DNA of 64,000 nucleotides from Pythium myriotylum (Eukaryota > Oomycota > Peronosporomycetes > Pythiales > Pythiaceae). Under the pieces are notes generated by a model. That model made no database searches, had not been told where the DNA came from, and saw only the letters and a list, made by a program, of their open reading frames with translations. The stretch is taken from the NCBI GenBank assembly GCA_023091665.1, contig JALJCQ010000015.1, positions 1,860,001 through 1,924,000 of the forward strand, in the 5' to 3' direction. A program made the translations under genes and the position numbers. This document shows, piece after piece, positions 29,820 through 40,496 of this stretch (within the stretch, counting starts at the first letter, position 1; each line of letters opens with the position of its first letter).

Positions 29820-30914
29820 ATGACGATCAACTCGCCCTCCGCGCGAACGAGCCGCCTCGAGAACTGGGAGGCCTCCCAGCAGCAGCCCGCTGGCAGCAAC
29901 GGGCCCGGTTCTCAAGACGTCAAGCGGTCGAGATCCGTGACCCCGCCGCGCTCGGGCGGCGAGAGCGAAGACGAGGACGAGGATTTCTACTTCAACGACA
30001 ACGACAGCACCTGTAGTGGCAGCGAAGAGCCGTCGCAGCCGGGCAAAGGAACCTGGACCCGCGAAGAACATAAGCGTTTCCTGGAGGCGATCAAGATCTA
30101 CGTGAACGGCCCGTGGAAGCTGGTTGCAGAGTATGTAGGCACGCGGACGGTGCGTCAGACGATGACCCACGCGCAGAAATACCGCCAGAAGGCGGCGAGA
30201 CGTATTCGAGGGTTGCGCACGAAGCAGGCGATCATGCGCATGCACCATGGCCATGAAGTGAGTGAAGAATCCATGGTACAGGAACAGCTTCGAACCATGT
30301 TAGGCCAGTCTCGCCATGCGTATCTTCCACCGGAGCTGGTTGCGCAGTTGAATTACTCGCCGAGTGCGAGCCCAGTGGGTAGCCCAGTCATGCCTGGAAG
30401 CCCTGTTCTTCATGGCGGGTCGATTCCCGGAAGCCCCGGTCTTCCGAGGAGTCCGAATGCGAGTCCTTTCATGCCAAGCAGCCCAGTTGGAAGCCCCTTC
30501 ATGCCCAGCAGCCCCGTGATTTACTCGAACGACTCCATGCTTCCGTCTCTTCCATCGCTCACGGTTGACAATTCCCTACTCCCTGACCGTCTGGAGACCC
30601 CGCTATCGATCACGATTAGGTCAACGCCCATGACCAATGACACGATGCCAGTCTACGCACCTGCTTCTCCCCACTCATCTTTCTCGAGCTCACCTGCGAC
30701 CTCGCCCGTATCGGCGCTCACTGCACAGATGGCGCAACATGCTCTAGCTTCTCGCATGGACTACGACCTTGATATCATTGAGGGTAACAATCTGGTGCCT
30801 ACGCTCGAGGAGTGCGCAAATGTGCTGATGGACGTACTGTTCGATGAGCAAGCCATCAAGGAAGAGACCGCGCCTCAGCCGGAGCCTGGCGCTCCATTCG
30901 ACATCGATATTTAA
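29820..30914 (+). CDS. SHAQKYF-type single-Myb transcription factor with SP repeats
   Basis: A single exon of 364 aa. An acidic N-terminus (SEDEDEDFYFNDNDS) is followed at about 75-125 by one Myb repeat (WTREEHKRFLEAIKIY...GPWKLVAEYVGTRTVRQ) with the signature third helix MTHAQKYRQKAARR, the oomycete form of SHAQKYF. A stretch of Ser-Pro motifs near 180-245 contains a repeated ASPFMPSSP/GSPFMPSSP unit, a good target for proline-directed kinases. The C-terminus is acidic. Single-repeat Mybs of this class bind I-box/GATA-like DNA in plants, and several oomycete members act in sporulation; that role is inferred. Confidence 0.92.
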   Translation: MTINSPSARTSRLENWEASQQQPAGSNGPGSQDVKRSRSVTPPRSGGESEDEDEDFYFNDNDSTCSGSEEPSQPGKGTWTREEHKRFLEAIKIYVNGPWKLVAEYVGTRTVRQTMTHAQKYRQKAARRIRGLRTKQAIMRMHHGHEVSEESMVQEQLRTMLGQSRHAYLPPELVAQLNYSPSASPVGSPVMPGSPVLHGGSIPGSPGLPRSPNASPFMPSSPVGSPFMPSSPVIYSNDSMLPSLPSLTVDNSLLPDRLETPLSITIRSTPMTNDTMPVYAPASPHSSFSSSPATSPVSALTAQMAQHALASRMDYDLDIIEGNNLVPTLEECANVLMDVLFDEQAIKEETAPQPEPGAPFDIDI

Positions 30915-31116
30915 CTATAGCGTAGCATCCTGTCTTTCCTCCGCATCGCAATGGCCGGGTACAAAATGAAGCGTACTATCAACCAAAAATGCCCTCCGTG
31001 TAGTCTGTGCAGGACTCTGACAAGAACTAAATTGGATCACAACCTGGAGCTAACAGTCGCACTGTAGCTTCCAAGGGACACAGACAACAGACAGCTTGCG
31101 GTGGGTAAAAATCGTC

Positions 31117-32269
31117 ATGGGTCTGATGGGGAAGTTGTTCGGAATTGGCGAGAAGGGGAAGATCACGCTGACGGTGGATAAACCGTCGTACATCGCTGGC
31201 GAGTTGATCGTGGGCTTGATCCATATTACCGTGTTCGAGCCTATCGAATGCGATGGTATGAAGACAAAATCACGACATGATCGAAACATCTTAAGCGCTG
31301 ACGGACTAAATGAAATTCTCTGGCGATAGCGGTGGTATTGAAGGCGACCGGAAAAGAAAAAGTGAAGTGGACGGAGGAAAAGACTGAGACCGACGGGAAT
31401 GGACACACAAAGATAACTCACGATCACCACACGAAGGATAAAGAATTCTTCAAGCAAAAGGTGTAGTAGCCAGTGTTGTCCTCTGGCCCGGTACGCTGGG
31501 CATGACCCATTCTGAACAGATTGTTGTTTCAGCAATTCCACACACGTATGCGCCTGGCAACTACTCCTACCCATTTGAGTATCAGCTTCCTCCAGACTTA
31601 CCCGGCGTGTTCTACCTCGACAAGTACAGTGAGGGACACGTGCATGATCTGAGGTGCAAGATTAGCTACAAGCTGAAAGCGACTCTTGACATCCAAGGAT
31701 TCTTGGCCCGGGATCTGAAAGCCAGTTGCGAGCTTGTGGTGCACGAGCAACTCACCAAGACAATTCAGCCAAGCCACGACGTTACCACGCAGAATGTCTA
31801 CTACCTGTGCTGCTTCAACAAGGGTACCTGCCATCTCGAAGTCACAATGGACAAGAATGTGTATTTTCCTGGGGAGACGGCTCAGATTCTATGCAAGATC
31901 GAGAACGGCTCGCAGGTGGATATCACTGGCATGAGCTGCAAGCTGCTGCAAGACATTGAGCTCTCAGCGCATGGACACCCACACCGTTTCACGCGAACGC
32001 TGTGCCGACAACGCTTCCCAGGGGTTCCGGCGTCTTCGACCCTGACGCAGCCCCAGCCGCTGGCTCTCGTGCCCGGTTCGGGCGCGATCAACCCTTCGAC
32101 CACAGGGAGGCTCATCAAGTGCTCGTACCGCGTGGACATCGAGTGCGACATTCCGTGGTGTCCGGACGTGCACCTCGTGATGCCGCTGACCGTCATCGCG
32201 CCCGCGGTGATGCCAGTCCACGCGCCCTGGGGCTCCTCTCCTTCGCCGCTCGTCGCCGAGCCAATGTAA
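31117..32269 (+). CDS. Arrestin-domain protein 1
   Basis: Three exons, 31117-31255, 31330-31460 and 31520-32269, encode 339 aa. The protein has the two beta-sandwich domains of the arrestin clan: an N-domain with LTVDKPSYIAGELIVG, VVLKATGKEKVKW and YAPGNYSYPFEYQLPPDLPG; and a C-domain beginning CHLEVTMDKNVYFPGETAQI and ending with IECDIPWCPDVHLVMPLTVI. Such alpha-arrestins link cargo membrane proteins to ubiquitin ligases or traffic coats. No PPxY motif is visible, so the adaptor partner is unclear. It is first of four neighbouring paralogues, and the second is its closest relative. Intron 1 has the same place and phase in all four. Confidence 0.88.
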
Positions 32270-32594
32270 CGGGGCGAAGCCATGGAGCCAATTCCAACCC
32301 TAATCGCGTCGTGACTTCGTTCTCACTTTAGGGTAGTTGACTCATTCGGGTGAGTCATGCCCTGAGCTTTCCGGAATCATCTCTTCACTACGTTTTGGTC
32401 TGCATGAGATATGTTTCACCCTCTATTGACAAATTCTATCTACCGTCAATCGACTAATCGCCTCTCGCGGTCATGTGTCGTCGAGTCGTTGTTGATGCGC
32501 GTTTCCTGGCCGCATGCGCCAGCCAGCGCTCGTGTTCTCGAAGGCCGCCGACTCCACCAGTGTTCAAGTTTCCCCAGAGAAGTAGAGAGCGACC
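32270..32594. other. Spacer between arrestin genes 1 and 2
   Basis: A 325-bp gap between tandem genes on the same strand. It must contain the 3' end of the first and the promoter of the second gene; no further frame or repeat is evident. Confidence 0.5.
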
Positions 32595-33682
32595 ATGGGC
32601 AAGGCCGGCAAGGAATTCGGCATCGGCAAGAAGGGCCAGCTCTCGATCGCACTCGAGAAGCCGTCGTACGTCGCCGGCGAGATCGTGCGTGGCACCATCT
32701 ACGCGACCATCCATGAGCCCATCCAGTGTGACGGTGAGGACCAGTTGGGCACGGCTCTTATGGATCTGCTGACTAAAGCTCTCGGGTCGTAGCGCTCGTG
32801 CTCAAGGCCACAGGCAAGGAGAAGGTCAAGTGGACGCAGCAAGACGGAGAAGACAGCCACGAAGAAGAGCACGAACACGAGTTCTACAAGCAAAAGATCG
32901 TGATCTCGTCCTTCCCGGCTGTGTACAACCCGGGCACGTACTCGTACCCGTTTGAGTACCAGCTGCCGCCATCGCTTCCGGGCGTCTTTCACATGGAACG
33001 CTACTCGTCTCTTTTCGTGGAGAACTTGGAGGCAGACATCAAGTACAAGTTCAAGGCAACGCTTGACGTGGGCGGGTACTTGGCCAAGGATCTCAAAGCC
33101 AACACGACCATCGTCGTCCACGAGCAGCTTACTCAAACCATCCAGCCGAGCCACGACTCGATCACACAGAACGTGAACTTCCTTTGCTGCTTGAACAAGG
33201 GTTCGTGTGAACTGGCGGTGACCATGGACAAGAATGCCTATTTCCCGGGTGAGACGGCTCAGATCCAGTGCCAGATCAATAACCGCTCCGAAGTCGAGAT
33301 CTCGGCCATGCGCTGCCGGCTTTACCAGGACATTGTTCTGGCTCTTGGGCATGATTCGCACACGTTCACGCGTGAGATTGCACGCCAGGATTTCCCCGGC
33401 GTTGCACCCGGCAAAAGCATTTCGCAATACCAGCCACTTCCTCTCGTGCCAAACGTGGAGGGTTTCGTCACCCCCTCAACACATGGCAGCATTATCCGTT
33501 GCGATTATCGCGTAGAGATTGAGTGCGATATTCCATGGTGCCCCGACGTAGAGCTCCACATGCCACTGACCATCATTGCGCCTGTTGTGCCGAGCCCCAC
33601 ATACGCACCACCGCCGACTGCAGGCTATGTGGATCCAGCAGCATCCGGTTACTCTTCGCAAGGATACGTACAGCAGGCGTAG
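32595..33682 (+). CDS. Arrestin-domain protein 2
   Basis: Two exons, 32595-32733 and 32793-33682, encode 342 aa. It is very similar to the preceding paralogue throughout (LVLKATGKEKVKWTQ, YPFEYQLPPSLPGVF, LAVTMDKNAYFPGETAQI, IECDIPWCPDVELHMPLTII). It keeps the first intron in the same codon phase but lacks the second intron: KQKIVISS is continuous where the neighbour is interrupted. The C-terminus carries a Pro/Tyr/Ala-rich tail (APPPTAGYVDP, GYSSQGYVQQA) that could bind partners. The tandem pair presumably arose by duplication. Confidence 0.9.
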
Positions 33683-33725
33683 ATCTTCTCATGCTGGAGC
33701 TGAAGCGAAGGAAAGTAATGTATTG

Positions 33726-34832
33726 TCATTGCAACTTTGGGGTTCTATGGAGCGATGATAGTAACGTAATGGGAATGCGAAGTTGGACAACAACTCCATT
33801 TGCCAATGTTCCATCAATATCGATGGCGTAGCGGCATTGGACGACTGTCCCATTCGTCGTTGAAGGAGACAAAATGTCGTTCCTCGGTGACAACCCGTCC
33901 AGAGCGAATACTTGCGGTGTGTGGGAGTACAACCGGATCGGCCCGAATTGCCATCCACTCACTTCCCTCTCCATAACTTGCTCGTACGTGTTGAGCCTGA
34001 TTTTGACGATTTGGAGAAGTAGAATCGTGAGTTCGGGTAGCTCAAGCTCCAGTGAACTGCTCGTAACCTCAAGAGCGACGTGAACAGGTTCTCCTTGATA
34101 GTATGTGTCGGTGGGAATGCTTGCCTTCAAGTCACACACTGCACGGTGCCTGCAGCACGACTGTGTTGGAACACCGGTAACCTCGTCGAACCGAAATATC
34201 GGGACTAACTCCGGGTGTGTCTCGTGGACAAGAAATGGTTGGGCGGTGCGAACATGGCGTTTCTGGTGCCGTGTTGACAGAACTTCGTTGACGAGAGGGA
34301 AAAACTCGACGATGACCTCAAACCGGTACTCGATGGATGCTGTCGTGATCTCCTCGATCCCAGGCACCTGAACAGACCCAGGTAGGACAAGAGGGAGAAC
34401 GCACTCAAACGTGCAAGAATGCTCCCCCAAGTCGAAGACACGTTCAGCTGCGGACACCATAATCTAGTTTGAGCGGAAACGTGAGTCTTTTTGGCACAAG
34501 GCCGAGATAACAAGGCCGAGGCAAACTCAAATCGTACCTCTTGTTTGAAGCAGACGTTTTGGCGGGCCTTTAAGCATTCCGACCGAGGGTCTGCCTTCCA
34601 GCGAATAGTTTCAAGCCCGAGTGCGATAACCAGAATAGCTACATGTTCCATTTCCACATCGTCAGAATTTGATCGTCACTCCTCATCTCACTTCTCAGTC
34701 CATACAAGTACACTCGAAACGTTGATACGCTGTGATGCGGATGGAGCCCTGGACTAGGTCGTTTGCTGTGTAGATGCTCCGGTTCAGTGTGAGCGACACA
34801 GCGGGTGTTGCTGCTCCCGAGTGGTTGATCAT
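33726..34832 (-). CDS. Arrestin-domain protein 3, divergent
   Basis: Three exons, 34832-34706, 34638-34538 and 34463-33726, encode 321 aa. The splice positions match those of the first paralogue, one in the short loop before ILVIALGLETIRW and one before IMVSAAERVFDLG. The fold segments are recognisable but much changed (LTLNRSIYTANDLVQGSI; CTFECVLPLVLPGS; ASIPTDTYYQGEPVHV; VQLRIPITLL). The ATG at 34832 was chosen because the longer frame begins with GTG and has no ATG before an upstream stop. Its 3' end faces arrestin gene 2 with only 43 bp between stops. Confidence 0.82.
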
Positions 34833-35958
34833 GGCGGGAGAAGGCAGATAGGACGGTGAGTGGGTCGGTGCAAAAGTGAGAGTGGAGACAGCTCGGAGCT
34901 GAAGCTGGGCATAGAATGGTTTGCGCGTGTCGTTTGACACTTCCCTCGCGTGCCTGTCTATACCTACTCGGAAGTGGTCGCCGTGTCAATGTAGCAGCCA
35001 TCACGTCAGACAGTGTCATGCCCAATCATAAGCGACACGTGGGGGACGAGTGGCTAGTGGCGGAACCGTACAACAGTCCCCATGACACTGGACAGATTCA
35101 GCCTACATTGCCGATGACTTCGTCGACCGTGGAGGCCAGGATATATGACAGAGACAGCCCAGAGTCCGATGAGTTGAGATCAAGCGTTTGCGGTGTCTTT
35201 GCTGCTTCACCTTGACAGATCGCCGTTTGTGTGAACTGCTGACCGATCTTCTGTGAGCGGGAGCGGTACGACGCACGACACGCAATCCCAGAGGAGTCGG
35301 TTGGTGCCATGGACCCACGCAGACTCCCCACGCCGAGTTCTTTCAACACGATGGGCATGTTCGGGAGTCTTCCGATTGAGAACTGTTCTTCTCTGGGGGA
35401 GACGAGCTCCTCTCTGTTCGATACGGCGAGCATTCGCCTCTCAATGCCTTCGTGATCGTTGACTTGGCCCCACCCTCTTCACGAGCCTCTCAGCGCGCCT
35501 CGTGTTCCGACGCATTGACACCGCCGGGGAGCTCTTCTCTGGGAGGATTTGCTTCTCTCAAGCGGACCAATCTTGGCGAGGCAGCGACAGCGTATTGCCC
35601 CGCGTGGACCCCACGACCACCTAAGGTGCTCTGCCAGCCGTCTTCTCGTGGAGCCATGTCCTCGTCTCGCTGGCAACTCGCTGGACTCCTGATTCGCACC
35701 TCATCTTCCTGTCCGCAATCAGAGACATTCTTTGTCCCGTACTCATTTTGACAGTTTTGCCTGAAGTCTCTCATCCTTGTTATCCCTAAAACTCACTGCA
35801 CTGGATTCAGCGGGTTATGCGTTTGAAGGATTGTCGACTGACCTTCTTTTGCACCTACTTTCGGATGTGGCGCTGAGCCATCCACCTGTGCTTGATATTC
35901 TCCGGCCTCATGGGCCAAGTCCCCTATCCGCCACTTGGCCGGTCTCCCGTCGTCGCCC
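34833..35958. other. Intergenic region between arrestin genes 3 and 4
   Basis: About 1.1 kb between divergent genes. A 48-codon ATG frame at 35309-35455 (MDPRRLPTPSSFNTMGMFGS) is Ser-rich, and a second Ser/Pro-rich frame follows at 35455-35751 in another register. They might be pieces of a gene, but I could not join them with believable splice sites. Confidence 0.4.
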
Positions 35959-37128
35959 ATGGCGCTCTTCCGGAGCGACGCGCAGGCCGAGGTCCAGGTC
36001 GCGCTGCAGCGGGCGGCCTACGTCGCCGGCGACGTCGTGACGGGGACCGTCCAGGTCTGCGTCTATGTACCCATCATCGCGCAAGGTATTATAGTGCCAT
36101 TTGGACGACCGACGGAACGCCGGCGCGCCAGCTCACGGATCTGTCTGTCTCATAGCGCTCTCGGTCAAGCTGCTCGGCGTCGAGAAAGTCAAGTGGATCG
36201 AGAACGCGACGGGCCGTGGACAGCCGCCGCCTGCGCCGCAGCAAGCGCAGCATCCGCGGTTCCGGAAAGTGGTGAGTTGGCGTGAGTGCGGCCCCGGGTT
36301 CACGCAGCGCTGACGCCGCGGACATGGAAACAGCTCAGCTTGATCACGACCCCCGAGGTGCTCGACGTCGGGCTCTACACGTACCCCTTCTCGATCGAGC
36401 TCCCGTCCGCGCTTCCGGGCGTGTTCACGATGAAGACGTATTCGAGCGACGCAAATGGGAAGATTGCAGGCCTCATCCGATACACGATTGAGGCTGTGCT
36501 CGAGATCCCCGACACGAGCGAAACCGACGTGACGAGTCGAGATATTCTCATTGTTCACGAAAAGTTCATGGGGAAGCCGCGGCTACGGCAGGACTCGACG
36601 AAGCAAATCGTCAAGTTCGGTCTTTTCTCCAAGGGCGAGTGCCAGGTGAGCGCGTCAATCGCGCGTGACGTGTATTACCCAGGCCAAACAGTCCACGTAA
36701 AGTGGGAGATGTCCACCCCACAGGGCACCTCGATGATCACGGTCAAAGAGCTTCACACAAGACTCATTCAAGTGCTCAACGTGACGCTTGGTTTTGATAG
36801 CAAGCGCTCTTGTTCAAGATACATCACAAAAACGAGATCGAAGGGCCTCCCACCAGCCAAGAGCATCGTTCATTTCCAGCCACTTCCACTGGTATCGGCG
36901 ACGGAGGGTTTTGTGAGCCCGACGACCACTACTGGATCCAATCTTGTCTGCAGGTACCTCCTTGAGCTCGAGTGTAGACTGGACGGTGGGCCAGAGAACA
37001 TCGTGATGAGGATACCGATCAAGATTATCGGTCACGGTGTGGAATGTCCAGGTGTTGTCATCACTCAGCCCGTCAGTGACGACGGTTTGCTCATGGCGTT
37101 GCGTTCGAGCTCTCTTTTGAGCCGGTGA
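35959..37128 (+). CDS. Arrestin-domain protein 4
   Basis: Three exons, 35959-36085, 36156-36271 and 36334-37128, encode 345 aa. The fold markers are VALQRAAYVAGDVVTG, LSVKLLGVEKVKWIE, VGLYTYPFSIELPSALPG, CQVSASIARDVYYPGQTVHV and IVMRIPIKII. Both introns fall at the same positions as in paralogues 1 and 3, so a three-exon ancestor is likely and paralogue 2 lost an intron. The cytosolic trafficking-adaptor role is inferred from the family; no ubiquitin-ligase docking motif is seen. Confidence 0.88.
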
Positions 37129-37347
37129 ATGTCTCCGGGGATGTCTGTGTGTGTCGTGTCGCAGTTCGAGGAGTGGTGGCGTGAGTAACCAATATAGCTT
37201 AACGTTGGCAGATATTTTAGATACCTCAATGGTACGCTGGTTTCCTTGGTACTCGTAGCTTTCCAGAATCGTTCTTCAGGAAACAATACTGCCGGTTGGG
37301 CCAGCTCAACCCCAATGAAACAAAGAGACTCTATGGTGCATACTGTA

Positions 37348-37496
37348 CATCATGGCAATTCATTACAAAACACGAAAACACTACGAGTTCTCCAGAGCGC
37401 GCAGTATCAATGAGGCCTTCATAGACACAACGAGGCACTATGTGCTATGGAGACCACGTCTACGCGTGAAGTGTTTTGTAATGAATCACCATGATG
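37348..37496. repeat. Imperfect inverted repeat, MITE-like
   Basis: Arms 37348-37373 and 37471-37496 are complementary over 26 bp with two mismatches (both include gtgttttgtaatgaat in one orientation) and enclose 97 bp. The whole lies in the otherwise empty 37129-37604 gap between arrestin gene 4 and the first oxidase. Size and layout fit a small non-autonomous element, but no target duplication was confirmed. Confidence 0.6.
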
Positions 37497-37604
37497 CTTG
37501 AGCATCGAGGAATCACTCTTGGAATTTCGTGATCGCTTAATCAAACGATCTACGAGTGTGAACATTAAAAAAAAGAAAATGTCACCATTTCCAGCCTTCC
37601 AGCA

Positions 37605-39893
37605 CAACAAAAGCGTTGTCTTCCAGCAGATACGTCACGCCATCGACCACCATCACCACCACCACAACAACAACAACAACAAAAAGAAAGAACCGCATTC
37701 GTCCCATGAACCATGCTTTATTAGGCAGATAGAGATAGATCGACGCACACACTAGTACCGGTATCAACAACTCCAGTCCTCTCCAACCCACACAACGCCC
37801 GACAGCCGCGAGACTACACAAGCACGAAGCACGGCGAGACCACGACGCTGATGGACCCCAAACTCCTCGACACTCTCTCACAGACCCGACTGGATGAGCG
37901 GCTTCAAGTACTTCTCGTAGCTCTCCGCCACCTCCGTCTTGTTCAGCGGCTCATCGGCCGTTCGCTTCACCAGTGCGCGGTAGATATCGCCGTCGTAGCG
38001 ACCAATCACCGAGTTGAGCTCGAAGTCCGTGAAGTCCCACGAATCGGTCACCAGCACAGCGTTCTTACGAACCACCGGCAGCAACGCGATCACCTGCTCG
38101 CGCACCAGGTCCGCCTGCGCCGACGAGATGTAGTTGTCCTCACGGAAGTCGCCAAGACTCTTGACGATCAGCGACAGTCCAAACAGGAAACCGAGCGCCT
38201 TCATGGCCTCGTGCGTCGGACCCGCAGGGATGCGGGCGAGCGCCTCCGCATACGAGTTGGTGAGAATGAGCTCCGAGTGCGCGAGCGACGCACGCGTCAT
38301 GAGCACCATGCACTTGTTCAGATCGTTGTTCGTGGCCTGGAGCTCCTTCGCGACACGGATGATCGCTCGCGTCGCGCGCGTCTCGAACGCAGCCTTCAAC
38401 AGCTTGAAGTCCAAGAAGTCGCTCGCGCGCTCAGCCATGCAGCGCAGGTTCGGGTCCGCCAACGCCTTGGCGCGACCCAGGAAGCTCGTCATCGTCGTCT
38501 CCTCCTCCTCCTTGTTCTTGAACGGCAGCGACACAAGGATCTTCACCAGGTACCGCGAGTGTTGCTGCACCAGCACGTCGAACGTGCCTTCGTACGTGTG
38601 CGATCCCACAGCCTCCGCAAAGATGTGCGGCAGGTTGCTCGCTTGCGTGAACCCGTGGCCACCACACAAACGACGGCAAGACTCGATCGCGTTGTTCACG
38701 TTCTCCGCGAGCCACGCCTTCAGACCCGACGCCACGGCATGCAGCTCCGCGAGCTTCGAGCCGAACGATGATCCACCGCCCGTGATGATGGCCAAGGCTT
38801 CGTCGTGAAGACGGACGACGGTGTCACCAGCGAAGAACGCGGCGAACGAGAGCGCGATGTTGGAGAAGAGTCCGTTCTGTTGGTTCTGGTAGTCGAGCAC
38901 CTGGAACTCGCCCTTGCCGTTCGGTGTTCGGCCCTGGACACGCGCGGCGCTGAAACGAGTCGTGATTGCGGTCACTTTACCCAGCGTTAATCCGAAGTCG
39001 TGGATCATATGGGCTCGAACGTTCACCATCGTAAGGTAGACAAGCTTGTCACTCTTCGGCTTGATGAACGTCCCGTCCGGCAACACCTTCGCGTAACGCA
39101 TCATCATCTGGTCACGAGGAATGCGCACATTGTGGAACGCAGCGTAGCCATTGTCGATCGCATTGAAACCGACCTTCGGTCCGATGTCACCAACCTCCAC
39201 ACCAGGAAGCGGCTGGTGGTCCTGCAGCGAGCGAAGCTGCACAAGGAATGCCTGAACGCCGAGGTCCTTGCCGTCGATGAAAAGGCGAGCGTGGACGATG
39301 GCGTGGTTCGCGGTCTTTGCCAGTCCACCCGGCCACCACTTGCGCGACGTCAGCGTCGGCGAGTTGATGATGAACTCTTGCGAGGCCTTGTCGTAGTGCG
39401 CTGTGGTCTCGATGCCCTGGACGTTGGAGCCGTGGCCGAGCTCGGTTTGCGCGTAGGCGCCGGTGATCTGGAAGTTGCGTGCGAGCGGGAGCCACTTCTT
39501 CTGTTGCTCGTCGTCGGCTTGGTTCTCGAGTGTCGGAATGAACATGGAAATATGAACATCCACTGGTAGCGGCTCACCAAGCGCGCCATACAGATACTCC
39601 TGTTCAATCGGGCTTGTGATGTTGTGTTCCTTGAGCGCCTGGACGTAGTGGTAGACCTTCTGGACTCCATAGTTGTAGCGCTGCGTGTGGTTGCGGTAGT
39701 GGAAGTCGCGGTCCTTGAGCACAGGATGGTTCTCGGCGATCTTGATGATGCGCTTGCGGCGCTCGTTCTCCTCGAGCCCGCCGCGCACGAGCGCCGTGAG
39801 CACGGACGGGTCGACGTCGCCGCCGGCGCGTTCCTTCTTGAGCAGAAGCGGCGCGAGGTCCTTGAGTTCGACGTTCATGGGGGCGCGCGAGGG
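37605..39893. repeat. Near-identical tract, copy A (oxidase 1 plus 3' flank)
   Basis: This 2289-bp segment matches 40497-42785 at a constant offset of 2892 bp with no gap seen. It covers the whole first acyl-CoA oxidase gene, 273 bp of its 3' flank including a CAC/AAC microsatellite near 37640-37690, and about 15 bp upstream of the ATG. Identity is near complete except for two clusters of changes at about 38979-39033 and 39545-39622. Outside the tract the spacers differ. Confidence 0.92.
37878..39878 (-). CDS. Acyl-CoA oxidase 1
   Basis: A single exon of 666 aa. Acyl-CoA oxidase features in order: N-terminal helical domain; TELGHGSNVQGIETTAHYD flavin/substrate loop; TSRKWWPGGLAKTANHAIV; the middle beta domain; RRLCGGHGF; and the catalytic-glutamate segment HTYEGTFDVLVQQHSRYLVK (Glu near residue 430). 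These flavoenzymes carry out the first oxidation of peroxisomal fatty-acid beta-oxidation, giving trans-2-enoyl-CoA and H2O2. The terminal tripeptide SGL is a poor match to the SKL-type peroxisomal signal. It is the first of three tandem, same-strand copies and almost identical to the second apart from two short blocks (about residues 86-112 and 282-300). Confidence 0.93.
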   Translation of the reverse strand: MNVELKDLAPLLLKKERAGGDVDPSVLTALVRGGLEENERRKRIIKIAENHPVLKDRDFHYRNHTQRYNYGVQKVYHYVQALKEHNITSPIEQEYLYGALGEPLPVDVHISMFIPTLENQADDEQQKKWLPLARNFQITGAYAQTELGHGSNVQGIETTAHYDKASQEFIINSPTLTSRKWWPGGLAKTANHAIVHARLFIDGKDLGVQAFLVQLRSLQDHQPLPGVEVGDIGPKVGFNAIDNGYAAFHNVRIPRDQMMMRYAKVLPDGTFIKPKSDKLVYLTMVNVRAHMIHDFGLTLGKVTAITTRFSAARVQGRTPNGKGEFQVLDYQNQQNGLFSNIALSFAAFFAGDTVVRLHDEALAIITGGGSSFGSKLAELHAVASGLKAWLAENVNNAIESCRRLCGGHGFTQASNLPHIFAEAVGSHTYEGTFDVLVQQHSRYLVKILVSLPFKNKEEEETTMTSFLGRAKALADPNLRCMAERASDFLDFKLLKAAFETRATRAIIRVAKELQATNNDLNKCMVLMTRASLAHSELILTNSYAEALARIPAGPTHEAMKALGFLFGLSLIVKSLGDFREDNYISSAQADLVREQVIALLPVVRKNAVLVTDSWDFTDFELNSVIGRYDGDIYRALVKRTADEPLNKTEVAESYEKYLKPLIQSGL

Positions 39894-40496
39894 CTTGGCT
39901 CGGGCGAGGCGATTCGAGTTGTGTGCCGTCGCGCTCTGGCCGACAGGATCCTTGCTCGGGAGAAAGAGCTGCTAGATGACGCCTCCTGGCGGCAGGATTA
40001 CTGGCCCATCTGAGCGAGGGCTGAGGAAGAGACGAATCAGCCAATTGCGTGGCGATATTCCGTCCTCAGGCGGATGAGATTTCTGAGTCATCGGCAAGAT
40101 GAGACTCAGCACGGGTTGAGACACGCATGAGCGGTCGCGTGAAGCTGTTGAAGTTCCGGCGCTTGGACGCTGTGATGATGCCCCACGAGCCCCATAAACA
40201 GCGACATCCCCGCACGAACGTGTGGATCTGTGGTGCTACTCGCACTCGCAGAAGGACCAAGAGACACACAAACACGCAGTGAGCCAAGCGTCCGCATCGA
40301 AGGACTCGGTTGGTGCACGAAGAGCTCGGTGACACGAGGGCCAAAACAGCGCCAAGTGCACTCGCCGTTGAGAGCCCTGAGGGATCGGTGCGAGCTAATT
40401 CGATCGTCGCCAGTCAATGCAAGGAAAGGAGCCGGCGGCGTCAGAGAGAGTCAGCGGTGAGAGTAATAATTTCCAAAAGACGGGAGCAATGCAGCC
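39894..40496. other. Upstream spacer of oxidase 1
   Basis: A 0.6-kb unique spacer between the two near-identical tracts. It holds the presumed promoter of oxidase 1, including a short block shared with the promoter of oxidase 2 (see 39996-40008). No gene is evident. Confidence 0.5.
39996..40008. promoter_or_regulatory. Shared upstream motif of oxidase 1
   Basis: The 13-mer gattactggccca lies about 120 bp upstream of the oxidase 1 ATG and recurs at 43000-43012 upstream of oxidase 2. In both places gatgacgc precedes it by about 20 bp. The surrounding spacers are otherwise mostly different, so the pair may be a kept promoter module. No factor is known. Confidence 0.4.

Noticed and set aside
35309..35751. 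Two Ser/Pro-rich frames between arrestin genes 3 and 4
   Set aside because: Different registers with no sound splice pair; could not be joined into a gene.
37851..38771. 306-codon plus-strand frame opposite oxidase 1, repeated at 40743-41663 opposite oxidase 2
   Set aside because: Same kind of antisense shadow; its repetition only reflects the duplicated tract.
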